Of a stretch of 64,000 nucleotides of DNA, positions 1 through 8,109 are shown piece by piece (position 1 is the stretch's first letter; each line of letters begins with the position of its first letter). This DNA comes from JBFLYN01 sp040756655 (GTDB lineage Bacteria > Bacillota > Sulfobacillia > UBA8153). A program made the position numbers and the translations under genes. A model generated the notes under the pieces. It did not search any database, was not told where the DNA came from, and worked only from the letters and a program-made list of their open reading frames with translations. The stretch is from positions 10,728-74,727 of the forward strand of contig JBFLYN010000011.1 of the NCBI GenBank assembly GCA_040756655.1, read 5' to 3'.

Positions 1-929
1 CCAAACCGGTCCAGGACCGCCTGGACCCCGGATTCAATGCCCAGGAACACCTTGCTGAGCCCGGCTCTCTTGAGTAGATAAAACAAGTCTTCTTCCACAT
101 CGTCTGCCCGGCATGCCAGGTAAAACCGGATGCCGGTCCCAGCGGCTATGAGGGTTTCAGCCAGCCGGCGGGCCTGCTCGCGGCCGTACTGTCCCGGTCC
201 GATGAAGTTATCATCTACGAAGTTGATAGCCTCGATGCCATAGCCGGAACGTAAGGCCTCGATTTCCGCAACCACACTCTCGGCGCTGCGAGTTCGCCAG
301 GAGGGACCTTGAGCCTGGCCGTAAAACGCACGTAGGCTGCAAAAAGAGCAGCTCCCCCAGCATCCCCGGCTGCGAGAAATCTGGGCTGCGCGGTTACGGG
401 CACTGGCCAGCGGCAATAGGTCCCGGGCGGGAAACGGCAGGCTGTCCAGGGAGCGGACCAGAGGCGGGCGCGGGGTGGTCACCACCTGCCCGTCGCGTCG
501 AAACGCCAGCCCCGGTATGCCGTCCAGGGTGCCCGCGAGAAGCAGCCCGGCCGCTTCCTCTCCTTCTCCCATGACTATGCAATCAAACACCGGGTATCTC
601 TCCAGGAGTTCACGGTGCAAGAAGGTAGCGGGCTGACCACCAGCGACCACCAGAGCCTTGGGCAGGGCTGCTTTGACGGCGGCGGCCACTGCTGCTGCCT
701 GGCCAATGCTTTCCTGGAACAGGATGGAGACCCCGGCCAACTGGTATTCCGTGTGAGCCAGTCTCTCCCGGATGGCCCGGGGGGTCAGCCGTTCCAGGGT
801 ACCATCCATGAGGGTAACCTCGTGCCCCTGCTGGCGCAGCACGGCGGCAAGGTAACCCAGGCCGAGGTTCTCCTCTTCGTCACCCGGGCGGATGCTGGCA
901 TTGGGGGTGTTGATCAGGACGGCGCGCAA
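1..929 (-). CDS. B12-binding/radical SAM protein, 3' end outside window
   Basis: The reading frame starts at a TTG at 929 and runs off the left edge, giving about 309 residues. The N-terminal part resembles a cobalamin-binding Rossmann domain (opening LRAVLINTPN, then NLGLGYLAAVLRQQGHEV). After it comes a radical SAM cluster motif, CWGSCSFC, in which the CxxxCxxC cysteines bind a 4Fe-4S cluster, followed by the strand INFVDDNF and the GIESG motif typical of B12-binding radical SAM enzymes. The substrate cannot be told from this fragment; methyltransferases and ring-forming enzymes both occur in this superfamily. The gene starts 9 bases after the transaldolase stop, so the two are probably cotranscribed. 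No ATG exists upstream in frame before the TGA of the previous gene, so the TTG start is the only reasonable choice. Confidence 0.85.
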   Translation of the reverse strand, partial: MRAVLINTPNASIRPGDEEENLGLGYLAAVLRQQGHEVTLMDGTLERLTPRAIRERLAHTEYQLAGVSILFQESIGQAAAVAAAVKAALPKALVVAGGQPATFLHRELLERYPVFDCIVMGEGEEAAGLLLAGTLDGIPGLAFRRDGQVVTTPRPPLVRSLDSLPFPARDLLPLASARNRAAQISRSRGCWGSCSFCSLRAFYGQAQGPSWRTRSAESVVAEIEALRSGYGIEAINFVDDNFIGPGQYGREQARRLAETLIAAGTGIRFYLACRADDVEEDLFYLLKRAGLSKVFLGIESGVQAVLDRF

Positions 930-938
930 TGCTAAAAC

Positions 939-1595
939 TCACTTTCCGGTCTTCTGCACGGTCCTCCAGTCGGCCAGGAAGCGCTCGATGCCCTGGTCGG
1001 TCAAAGGATGCTTCAGCATGCGCTGGAGCACACCAAAGGGGACGGTGGCAATGTGAGCGCCCGAGCGGGCGGCCGCCAGTACGTGCAAGGGATGCCTGAT
1101 GCTGGCGGCGATGACTTGCGTGGGGAGCTGGTGCAGCTGGAAGACCTGGACCAGGTCGGCCACTACCTCCATGCCGTCATGGCCGATGTCGTCCAAGCGT
1201 CCCGCAAAGGGACTCACGAAGGTGGCCCCGGCCAACGCAGCCAAGAGACCCTGGCCCGCCGAGAACACCAAGGTGACATTGGTCTGGATGTTATCCCGGG
1301 ACAGGATGCCCACGGCCTTGAGCCCTTCAGAAGTCATGGGGATCTTGATGACCACGTTGGGAGCGATCTGGCTAAGCTCCCTGGCCTCCCTCACCATGCC
1401 CGTGGCTTCCAGTGAAATCACCTCGGCGCTAACCGGTCCGCGCACCAGGGAAGTGATGCGGGCAACCAGTTCGGAAAAATCCAGGCCCTTTTCCTTGGCC
1501 ACCAGGGTGGGGTTGGTGGTGACGCCAGAGATGACGCCCCAGGAAGCCGCCTCAGCAATCTCGTCTAGGTTGGCGGTGTCCAGGAAAATCCGCAT
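939..1595 (-). CDS. fsa: transaldolase / fructose-6-phosphate aldolase-like protein
   Basis: This 218-residue protein has the length and sequence of the small transaldolase family (TalC/FSA), cytosolic class I aldolases that form a Schiff base with dihydroxyacetone or sedoheptulose units in the non-oxidative pentose phosphate route. It opens MRIFLDTANLDEI, carries the VTTNPTLVAKE motif around residues 25-35, and has the catalytic lysine in NVVIKIPMT near residue 85. An AGAGGAG ribosome-binding site lies 9 bases before the ATG. The zinc-ribbon gene ends 24 bases upstream and the radical SAM gene starts 9 bases downstream. Sequence alone cannot separate transaldolase from fructose-6-phosphate aldolase activity; many Bacillota enzymes of this type are transaldolases. 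Confidence 0.93.
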   Translation of the reverse strand: MRIFLDTANLDEIAEAASWGVISGVTTNPTLVAKEKGLDFSELVARITSLVRGPVSAEVISLEATGMVREARELSQIAPNVVIKIPMTSEGLKAVGILSRDNIQTNVTLVFSAGQGLLAALAGATFVSPFAGRLDDIGHDGMEVVADLVQVFQLHQLPTQVIAASIRHPLHVLAAARSGAHIATVPFGVLQRMLKHPLTDQGIERFLADWRTVQKTGK

Positions 1596-1619
1596 GTTGC
1601 TGTATCTCCTCTGCTAACT

Positions 1620-2222
1620 TCACGGGCGATCTTGCCGCGAACGGTCGGCGGCAGACAGCTCGGACATGGTGATGTTGGGGAGCTTCTTGAGGCGGGCCAG
1701 ATCGTTCTGATCACGGGCGTGCATCATCCAGTAGCGGCCGCAGCTGGCACACCGCAGCACTACCCGGTCGGGGAATATTTCCACCTCCGCCGAAGGGCTG
1801 CCACACCGGCAGGATACCCCGCCGCCCCCGGCCAGGTCGTGGAGGTGGTTTAGGGTCTGGTACATGATCTCGGGATCTTCGAAGTATTCGTCGGCCACGT
1901 CCTGGTCCAACGCCGGAGGCTCCTCGGGTAAGGCCGCAACCGCCTTGCCCTGGGCTACCTGGCCAACAATGGCCAGCGGATGCCCCCCCACCGGGCACGC
2001 TACTTCGTGCCACGTCTCTTGGCAGAATGACCGGGCATCAAAGGGAAACTCGTGGGCCTCCCCGCAACTGCGGCACCGGGTCCGGAGGTACAGGATCCTT
2101 CCCTCGCGTTCCATGGAGAAGAGCCGGGCGCCACACCGGCAGTGGGCGATGGAGGCGCGGTGAGGAGATAGGGCAAACAAGGATACTTGCGATACATTGA
2201 CTGAGCTGCATTTGGCACACCG
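1620..2222 (-). CDS. zinc-ribbon protein of unknown function
   Basis: I do not recognise a named function. The roughly 200-residue protein is rich in paired cysteines: CAKC at the N-terminus, CRCG, CRSC, CRCGS and CASC, enough for two or more zinc ribbons flanking an acidic middle (PEEPPALDQDVADEYFEDPEIMYQ). No membrane segment or enzyme motif is visible. It lies 47 bases downstream of kce and 24 bases upstream of the aldolase gene, probably in the same transcript. The start is uncertain: the ATG at 2222 places the first CxxC at residue 3, whereas a GTG at 2255 overlaps a GGAGG site and would add 11 residues. It could be a nucleic-acid-binding or metal-storage protein. Confidence 0.7.
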   Translation of the reverse strand, partial: RCAKCSSVNVSQVSLFALSPHRASIAHCRCGARLFSMEREGRILYLRTRCRSCGEAHEFPFDARSFCQETWHEVACPVGGHPLAIVGQVAQGKAVAALPEEPPALDQDVADEYFEDPEIMYQTLNHLHDLAGGGGVSCRCGSPSAEVEIFPDRVVLRCASCGRYWMMHARDQNDLARLKKLPNITMSELSAADRSRQDRP

Positions 2223-2269
2223 CATGGCCACGTTGGTGCCGGTATGAATGAGCACCTCCGTCCCTCCTC

Positions 2270-3124
2270 TCAGCTAGGGTACTTCGCCGGGTCTACCGGG
2301 TTTCCCTGCGGGCTCGGTAACTCCAGAATGTGCCGAGCATCGGCGGGGCTCGCTATGGCCCGCCCCAGTTCCCGGGCGATGCGCACCACCCGGGACACCA
2401 GCTGGGCATTGGAGGATGCCAGCACCCCCCGGCTGTAGTACAGGTTATCTTCAAAGCCCACGCGCACGTTTCCTCCCAGGATCACGGCCATGGTGGCCAG
2501 CGGTAGTTCGTGGCGGCCGATGCCCGCCACCGTCCAGGTTGAGCCCGGCGGCAGGCTCTGGACCAGGTGCAAAAGGTGAACCGGCGAACCGGGGATGCCC
2601 CCGGGCACGCCCATGACAAAGTCAAAGTGCAGGGGCAGCCTGAGCAGTCCTTCCCGGACCAACCGCATGGCGTTTTCGATCATGCCCACCTCGAAGACTT
2701 CTATCTCTGGCTTGATGCCCAGCCGGGCCATTTCCCCGGCAAAGTACTTGATGTCTCGCTCGGAGTTATAGAATACCCCGTCGCCAAAATTAACCGTGCC
2801 GGTAGTCAGGGTCGCCATTTCGGGAACAAGCTGGAGCGGGGACGCCCGTTCCTGGCGGGTCATGCCCACGGCACCGCCCGTGGATACCTGGATGACGATG
2901 TCGCAACGCGCGCGGATGGCCGCAATGATCTCCTCATACACCGCAGCATCCTGGGTGGGGTCTCCGTTTCTGTCCCGGGCGTGAAGATGCGCAATGGCCG
3001 CCCCTTCCTGGTATGCCTCGTACACAGCCTCGGCTATCTCGGCCGGGGTAAGAGGGAGCGCGGGGTTGTGGGCCCGGGTGGCCTCCGCTCCTACCGGCGC
3101 TACGGTGATGATCAGCGGTCCCAT
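2270..3124 (-). CDS. kce: 3-keto-5-aminohexanoate cleavage enzyme (BKACE family)
   Basis: Kce condenses 3-keto-5-aminohexanoate with acetyl-CoA and cleaves it to 3-aminobutyryl-CoA and acetoacetate, the carbon-skeleton-splitting step of lysine fermentation. The 284-residue protein matches the BKACE (DUF849) family in length and in the zinc-binding HLHARD motif near residue 46. It also has the TIM-barrel segments IVIQVSTGGAVGM and PEIEVFEVGMIENA. The BKACE family includes enzymes for other beta-keto acids, but the adjacent kal gene, overlapping by 13 bases, and the kam genes 22 kb away make the lysine assignment strong. It is unusual that kce and kal are separated from the main kam operon by a surface-protein island. 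Confidence 0.92.
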   Translation of the reverse strand: MGPLIITVAPVGAEATRAHNPALPLTPAEIAEAVYEAYQEGAAIAHLHARDRNGDPTQDAAVYEEIIAAIRARCDIVIQVSTGGAVGMTRQERASPLQLVPEMATLTTGTVNFGDGVFYNSERDIKYFAGEMARLGIKPEIEVFEVGMIENAMRLVREGLLRLPLHFDFVMGVPGGIPGSPVHLLHLVQSLPPGSTWTVAGIGRHELPLATMAVILGGNVRVGFEDNLYYSRGVLASSNAQLVSRVVRIARELGRAIASPADARHILELPSPQGNPVDPAKYPS

Positions 3125-3492
3125 CGTTCGCGCGGCACCACGCAGGTCCCGCTTGCCCTCCCCACCAGCATGGGTACGTCCAGTACTCGGCCAGAAGTAG
3201 GCAGCCTCCCGCCGGATGTAATGACCTTGTAGGCCTCAAACTCCATGCGCCGCGAAGTGTTCCCTACCTTGACTATTCTGCCCACGGCTTCGATGTAATC
3301 CCCGGCGTAAAGCGGGGCCTTGAACTCTACCATGTCGTAGGCCACAAACAGCCCTTCGTCACCATCGTGGCGGATGAGAAGTTCTGTGGCCACATCCCCC
3401 CAAAGGCCCATGAGCCGTGCTCCCGCCACCAGTCCTCCACCGTAGTGGGCATCGGCGGTGCTCAAGCGCACGCGCAGCTTTGCTTCGAGCAT
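3112..3492 (-). CDS. kal: 3-aminobutyryl-CoA ammonia lyase
   Basis: Kal removes ammonia from L-3-aminobutyryl-CoA to give crotonyl-CoA, the last lysine-specific step. The 126-residue hot-dog-fold protein has the typical DAHYGGGLVAGA segment near residue 15 and VEFKAPLYAGDYIE near residue 60. I chose the ATG at 3492 because GGAGG lies 11 bases upstream; the GTG at 3504 sits directly against that site. The 3' end overlaps kce by 13 bases, so the two are translationally linked. No sigma-54 motif is visible upstream, so kal-kce is probably expressed from a different kind of promoter than the kam operon. Confidence 0.9.
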   Translation of the reverse strand: MLEAKLRVRLSTADAHYGGGLVAGARLMGLWGDVATELLIRHDGDEGLFVAYDMVEFKAPLYAGDYIEAVGRIVKVGNTSRRMEFEAYKVITSGGRLPTSGRVLDVPMLVGRASGTCVVPRERWDR

Positions 3493-3556
3493 CTTTCCCG
3501 CCACCTCCTTTTGGCCAAATCCATTCGTCCCCCCCTGCCCGCACTCCTGCTGTACA

Positions 3557-3589
3557 AGCAGAAAAGAGCCTTGAAGGCTCTCTTCTGCT
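3557..3589 (-). terminator. hairpin terminator behind the SLH gene remnant
   Basis: A 14-base stem with one mismatch and a 5-base loop (arms AGCAGAAAAGAGCC and GGCTCTCTTCTGCT) begins 18 bases past the end of the SLH reading frame at 3607. Read on the minus strand, the 3' arm contains CTTTTCTGCTTGT. The stem is nearly symmetric, so it could act on both strands, but only minus-strand transcription arrives here. Confidence 0.75.
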
Positions 3590-3606
3590 GGTGGACGGCG
3601 CGACAG

Positions 3607-4044
3607 CTAGGAAACGAACTTGGCTGTGCCCGCGAGGTCATAGATCAACCCATCAGCGCCAAACCGCACGGTTACCTCATCCCCAGCCGCCAGCTCCCCG
3701 GGTTCAAGCGTGCCTGAACCATAGGTGATGACGGTGGCCGTAGCCAGCATGCCGGTATGCTCGTTACCACCGGCATCACGGATGGTGACGATTACGGTAT
3801 CCTCAGCGATTAGGACTTCCACGATTACACCCGCCACTTCGATGCGCGCCGCAATGGCCATCTCCACTACTACACCGCGGCGGACAATAACGGTTACGGA
3901 ATCTCCCACCAAAACGGCGCCGTAGTCAGCCGGTTGTCCCTCCAGAATTACCACCGCGTCCGGGGAGACTTCCAGCTCCACGACGGTGGTACCGGCCATG
4001 ATGCCCACGGTCCGGTCGACCGAGGACACGGCAGTGACCAAACC
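3607..4044 (-). pseudogene. C-terminal continuation of the SLH protein beyond an in-frame TAG
   Basis: These 145 codons are in the same frame as the SLH gene upstream and follow its TAG (4045-4047) immediately. They continue the same repeat pattern: GLVTAVSS aligns with the GVVTG and GLVQEV segments after VEATA in earlier repeats. The end, GDEVTVRFGADGLIYDLAGTAKF, matches the earlier repeat GDMVAARFGSDGRIYSLTVTAKF. The region therefore belonged to the same protein. An internal TTG at 4041 could in principle restart translation, but no ribosome-binding site and no signal peptide support it. It is either unread after a nonsense mutation, or joined by stop-codon read-through. Confidence 0.8.
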
Positions 4045-6258
4045 CTAAAGGGTATCAGTGGGGGCAGTGGCCTCTACCAGAAGGGCCACGCCCACGCTGG
4101 CGACGACCCGGACCCCATCGCCCACACGCAGGGCGGCGGCGGTAGCGAACCGACCATCCAGTGTGATGACGGTGCTTCCCGTCAGGGTCACGGTATGCTC
4201 GATCCCGCCTACATCCACGGTGAGCCCACCAGCCGGGAGCGCGGAGATGGTCCCCGCGTAGGCGACCTGATGAGCGAACTTGGCGGTCACCGTCAGGCTG
4301 TAGATCCTGCCATCGCTGCCGAATCTGGCCGCCACCATGTCGCCGGCGGATAGCTCTTCTGGGGCGATCACGCTTCCGTCGTACACCAAGACCGCGCCCT
4401 CGACCAGGTCGCCGGTGACGTCAACCCCCACTGCAGGACGGATGGTAAGGATGCGGGTAGGCCCTGGGTTCTGGATCATCATGATCTGGCCACTCACCAG
4501 GGCCCGGTTGATGATGCCGATGGCGGTGGCCAGGTTGCGCCGCACAGTCAGCACAACGGTGTCTCCAGCGGCGATGGAGCTGTAGGTTACGGGCTGTCCC
4601 TGGTAAGTGACTGTAGCGGCGGTGGCTACCGCCACGACTGCCGGGGGGTTGCCGGAGGCAGTGAGGACGGTGAGAGACCCGGTTGCCACTTCTTGCACCA
4701 AGCCAATCACCTGGGACATCTGGGCCTGGGCCTCAACCCTGGTTACCACCCCGGAGACTACAGTCAGAGTAACGGTGTCGCCGATTTGCAGAGAACCCAG
4801 GTTAGCGAGCATACCGTCTAGGGTGAACGCTGTTGCCGATGTTACGGTCAATGGGTACCCACCGTCGATGGTGATGGTGTCAGCCCCGATGGCCGTAATC
4901 TGGCCGGTCAAGGTAGTTTCGCCCGGCTGCTGGAACCTGACAATCACCTCGATGACCGTGACCAGGTCCCGCTTCACGGTGAGGCGGACGATATCCCCGC
5001 CAGCCAGGGAGTTGAAGGACCATGGCTGGTTTTGGTGCCTCACCTCGGCATTGGCAGAGACGCTGTACCTCACTGGCTGGGGCGACGTTGTCACCAGGAG
5101 ATCCAAGTAGCGAGCAGGGGTTAGAGAATTGGACGCACCTGTAACCACGCCAGCGATGTAGGTAACTGCAGCGGTGGCCTCGACGCGTATGGCCATTCCC
5201 GCCTCCGCGGTGACGGTTACCTCATCCCCCACCCTCAGGCTCGCCATGCCGCTGGCCGCACCATCCAGGGTAACCATGGTGCTGGCGGACACGGCCAGGG
5301 TGTGGACGGTCCCATCCACCTTGACCTTGATCCCACCCGCGGGCAGCTCGAAGATGGTCCCCTCGTACACCTCTTGAGATGAGACGGCAGTGATCACCGC
5401 CACCTTGCCCGCAGCGTCCAGGACCACCCGGACCGCATACCCGGGCCTGAGATCGCTATAGGCCTTGTGCTGGCCGTCGATGATCACCACGACCTGGTCG
5501 GTGAGGGTATACTGGACTTCATCCACCTTGACAAACGTGGTACTCATCTCGGTGAGAGTGCCGCTTACCGTCTTGCCTGGGTCGCGGTTCACAAAGCGGT
5601 CGATGAGAGCGGCCATCTCCGCGCGGGATACCGACCGGTTAGGCCGGAACGAGCCGTCTTCGTAGCCCGCGATGAGCCCGGCACCAAGAGCTGCGGCCAC
5701 GTAGTCGGCAAAACCAGAGGGTATCTCACCAGCGTCGCTAAACGGCACACTTCCAGAGGCCGTCACCGGAAGGCCCGCGGCCTTCACCAGGAGCACGGTG
5801 ACCCAAAGGCGCGAAGCGGACGCATTGGGTTCAAAGCCCGCCAAGTTGATGAGGCCCTTTTGGGCCGCCAGCACTAAGTAGCCTGACGCCCAGAGACTGG
5901 CCTGGATGCCCGGCAAGGCCGGGACCTGCTTGATGGCCAGGGCTTCTTCCTCGAGTCCCATGGCCCGGATGACCATGGCCACGGCCTCGGCCTTCTTTAC
6001 GGCGGCCATGGGGTTGAACTTACCCCTTCCCACGCCCTGGACCAGGCCGCGGGCCTGGGCGCTGGCCACATGACCGATGGCCCATGGTGCCTGATCCATG
6101 TCGACAAAGGGCAGCACCTTCTTGGTCAGGCCGGGCGGGCCGATCATGGTAAGCTGAACCTGGCCTGCCTTCCCCTTCCGATTGGGAGCAGCCAGCACCA
6201 CTCCCGGTAATGACAGGATGAAAAGCAGTGCGGTAATCGTGGCAACCTTTTTTCTCAT
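4045..6258 (-). CDS. SLH-domain surface protein with tandem beta repeats, truncated by in-frame TAG
   Basis: A signal peptide (MRKKVATITALLFILSLPG) is followed by three SLH modules over roughly residues 55-220. The third is the best preserved (GLIAGYEDGSFRPNRSVSRAEM); the first two are degenerate. SLH modules anchor proteins non-covalently to pyruvylated secondary cell-wall polymer. The rest, to residue 737, is a series of valine/threonine-rich repeats of about 70-100 residues with recurring TLDG and VGDxVTVT motifs, resembling repeats seen in other clostridial SLH proteins. The ATG at 6258 has GGGAGGG 7 bases upstream; the ATG at 6264 is too close to it. The frame ends at TAG (4045-4047), but homologous sequence continues in frame for 145 more codons. 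Confidence 0.85.
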   Translation of the reverse strand: MRKKVATITALLFILSLPGVVLAAPNRKGKAGQVQLTMIGPPGLTKKVLPFVDMDQAPWAIGHVASAQARGLVQGVGRGKFNPMAAVKKAEAVAMVIRAMGLEEEALAIKQVPALPGIQASLWASGYLVLAAQKGLINLAGFEPNASASRLWVTVLLVKAAGLPVTASGSVPFSDAGEIPSGFADYVAAALGAGLIAGYEDGSFRPNRSVSRAEMAALIDRFVNRDPGKTVSGTLTEMSTTFVKVDEVQYTLTDQVVVIIDGQHKAYSDLRPGYAVRVVLDAAGKVAVITAVSSQEVYEGTIFELPAGGIKVKVDGTVHTLAVSASTMVTLDGAASGMASLRVGDEVTVTAEAGMAIRVEATAAVTYIAGVVTGASNSLTPARYLDLLVTTSPQPVRYSVSANAEVRHQNQPWSFNSLAGGDIVRLTVKRDLVTVIEVIVRFQQPGETTLTGQITAIGADTITIDGGYPLTVTSATAFTLDGMLANLGSLQIGDTVTLTVVSGVVTRVEAQAQMSQVIGLVQEVATGSLTVLTASGNPPAVVAVATAATVTYQGQPVTYSSIAAGDTVVLTVRRNLATAIGIINRALVSGQIMMIQNPGPTRILTIRPAVGVDVTGDLVEGAVLVYDGSVIAPEELSAGDMVAARFGSDGRIYSLTVTAKFAHQVAYAGTISALPAGGLTVDVGGIEHTVTLTGSTVITLDGRFATAAALRVGDGVRVVASVGVALLVEATAPTDTL

Positions 6259-6714
6259 GTACATTCCCTCCCAGATCAGAATGCCCCCGATAACTTGATC
6301 GCCGGGGAGGGACGGTTTGTGAGGGTTGGCAACAAGAATAGGTCTAACGTCCTATCAGCTGCGCGTAGCGACTGAGTGCAGGATACGAGGAGGTGCGAGG
6401 ACACAAATAGAGGGGAGGTGGTTGCCAGCCTTGGGCGGGTAGCCACATAGGCAAGGCGGATTGTGCCCCGTTTGATGACACTAGTAGGGCCGCGGTCGGC
6501 AGCAGTGTACAAGGAGTACCGTGACAAGAACTGTCCGTATGATCTAAGGCCAACAGTCATCTTCGCCTGCTAGTAAGTGCAGGCTGGATTACTGATCAGA
6601 TCATAGGTTCCGCCAGGCACAGGACAATACTTCAGGTATGCCCAGGACCTCCGGGGACATAATGGGTTTGATGCACGACAAAGTAAGTAGCGCCTGCGTG
6701 GCTATCTTAGGCTC
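6259..6714. other. 456-base intergenic region, no gene recognised
   Basis: The region separates the S41 protease gene from the SLH gene, both on the minus strand. A 94-codon open frame (6276-6560, minus) has composition and sequence unlike any protein I know and no ribosome-binding site. The only clear signal is the GGGAGGG site serving the SLH gene at its left end. The length would allow a promoter and a long leader, as is common for surface-layer genes, but I could not identify a convincing promoter or a known riboswitch. Confidence 0.5.
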
Positions 6715-8094
6715 TTAGCGATCCATCAGCTGTCGCAATATCCCAATGGCTCTGATTAACTGGGCATCACCGCTGTTGGCGACTAGTTCCACGTTCAGTC
6801 TTACAAGAGCATCTGTGTCCATTATGCCTGTTACTGGAAGATCATTGACTTCCTGGTACAGGCATACTGCCCTGCGAGTCTCGTCATCGTATATGCCGTG
6901 CATAGCACCATGATAGTGCCCCAGCATCCTAAGAGCTTGCTGCAAGGGTGCAACCCGGTGAGCGGGGGATGCCGAGTCCACCACTGCCACAGGTAGCAGG
7001 GGAATCGGCACAGGAGGAGGTCCCTCAACATGGATATCCGGCGTGACGCCTTTTCCCTCCATAGGATGGCCTTTGGGCGTCAGAAAGCGAGCCACGGTGA
7101 GCTTGACTCCTCCTTGGTCTTCCAGAAGAAATATGTCCTGAACAGTGCCCTTCCCAAAGCTGGGTGTCCCAACAAGGACGCCAGTTCCGTAATCTTGGAC
7201 AGCTGCTGCAACAATCTCCGCACCACTGGCGGTGCCCTCGTTGATGAGAACCACCAAGGGCAGGTCCAAACCAGCACCCTGGCCAAAGAAGGTGATTTGG
7301 TCGCCATCAAGCCGCACAACATGAAGCAAGGGTCCGGCAGGCACGAGTGCGCCAGTAGCCTCAAGCGTAGAATTAAGCAGGCCGCCGGGGTTGTTGCGAA
7401 GGTCCAGGACTACTCCATTGCCACTGGCAGCCAAGTGACGGGCAATGATCGCAAAGCTCCTCCCGGTTTCCTCCGTAAACTGGGAGATGCTGATGTAGTA
7501 CATACCTTGACCTAACTCCTTGACCTCTAGGACGCTGGGTGCGATGAGGGCGCGAGTGAGTTCTACATCAAAGCGTTCACCAGTGGACGGGCGGAAGATA
7601 GTCAGCCGGACGGTTGTGCCCGGCTCTCCTCGTATAAGCCGCGATACCTGAGGCAGGGTCATGCCAGTTAGGTTACGTCCATCTACGCTCAGAATGATGT
7701 CAGCAGGCAGTAGTCCTGCTGCTACGGCAGGGGTGCCGGCAAGTGGCGTTATCACGGTGACTGCACCATCGATCACCTCGATAACAACACCGATGCCTCC
7801 AAACCGTCCTTCAACCGACTCCAGCAAATCGTGCAGCTGAACAGGGTCATAATACGCGGAATATGGATCCCGCAAGGACTCAACCATGCCACGAAGTGCC
7901 CCTTGCATGATAGCAGTAAAGTCCACTATTCCATCGAAGTTCGCCCGGATCAGCTGCAGGAGCGCAATGATGACATCCAAACGGAACTGCCCATGTGCGG
8001 ACAATGGTGCGCTCTGTACAGCTGTGACAGTACCCAGGCTGATGGAAAGGACAGCAAACACCACGATTCCAGCAACTATCCTCTGAAAACGCAA
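6715..8094 (-). CDS. S41 family C-terminal processing protease with peptidoglycan-binding domain
   Basis: This is a secreted or membrane-anchored tail-specific protease of the CtpA type. The 459 residues comprise a signal/anchor segment (residues 5-28), a PDZ domain (about 95-180, with GIGVVIEVIDGAVTVITPLAGTPA-type sequence), the S41 catalytic core, and a C-terminal peptidoglycan-binding type 1 domain (about 385-440, LGHYHGAMHGIYDDETRRAV). The Ser-Lys dyad is visible as the serine in NEGTASGAEIV and the lysine in SFGKGTVQ. The TTG start at 8094 follows a GGGGG site and comes 15 bases after the subtilisin-like gene, so it closes a four-gene unit with 8110-13928. Confidence 0.9.
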   Translation of the reverse strand: MRFQRIVAGIVVFAVLSISLGTVTAVQSAPLSAHGQFRLDVIIALLQLIRANFDGIVDFTAIMQGALRGMVESLRDPYSAYYDPVQLHDLLESVEGRFGGIGVVIEVIDGAVTVITPLAGTPAVAAGLLPADIILSVDGRNLTGMTLPQVSRLIRGEPGTTVRLTIFRPSTGERFDVELTRALIAPSVLEVKELGQGMYYISISQFTEETGRSFAIIARHLAASGNGVVLDLRNNPGGLLNSTLEATGALVPAGPLLHVVRLDGDQITFFGQGAGLDLPLVVLINEGTASGAEIVAAAVQDYGTGVLVGTPSFGKGTVQDIFLLEDQGGVKLTVARFLTPKGHPMEGKGVTPDIHVEGPPPVPIPLLPVAVVDSASPAHRVAPLQQALRMLGHYHGAMHGIYDDETRRAVCLYQEVNDLPVTGIMDTDALVRLNVELVANSGDAQLIRAIGILRQLMDR

Positions 8095-8109
8095 CCGACT
8101 ACCCCCGTT

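Noticed and set aside
4045..4047. TAG read as pyrrolysine
   Set aside because: TAG ends several normal genes here (for example scfA), no pyl genes are present, and the aligned residue in other repeats is a small or aliphatic amino acid.
6276..6560. 94-codon open frame on the minus strand in the gap before the SLH gene
   Set aside because: No ribosome-binding site, no recognisable sequence, and composition like non-coding DNA.
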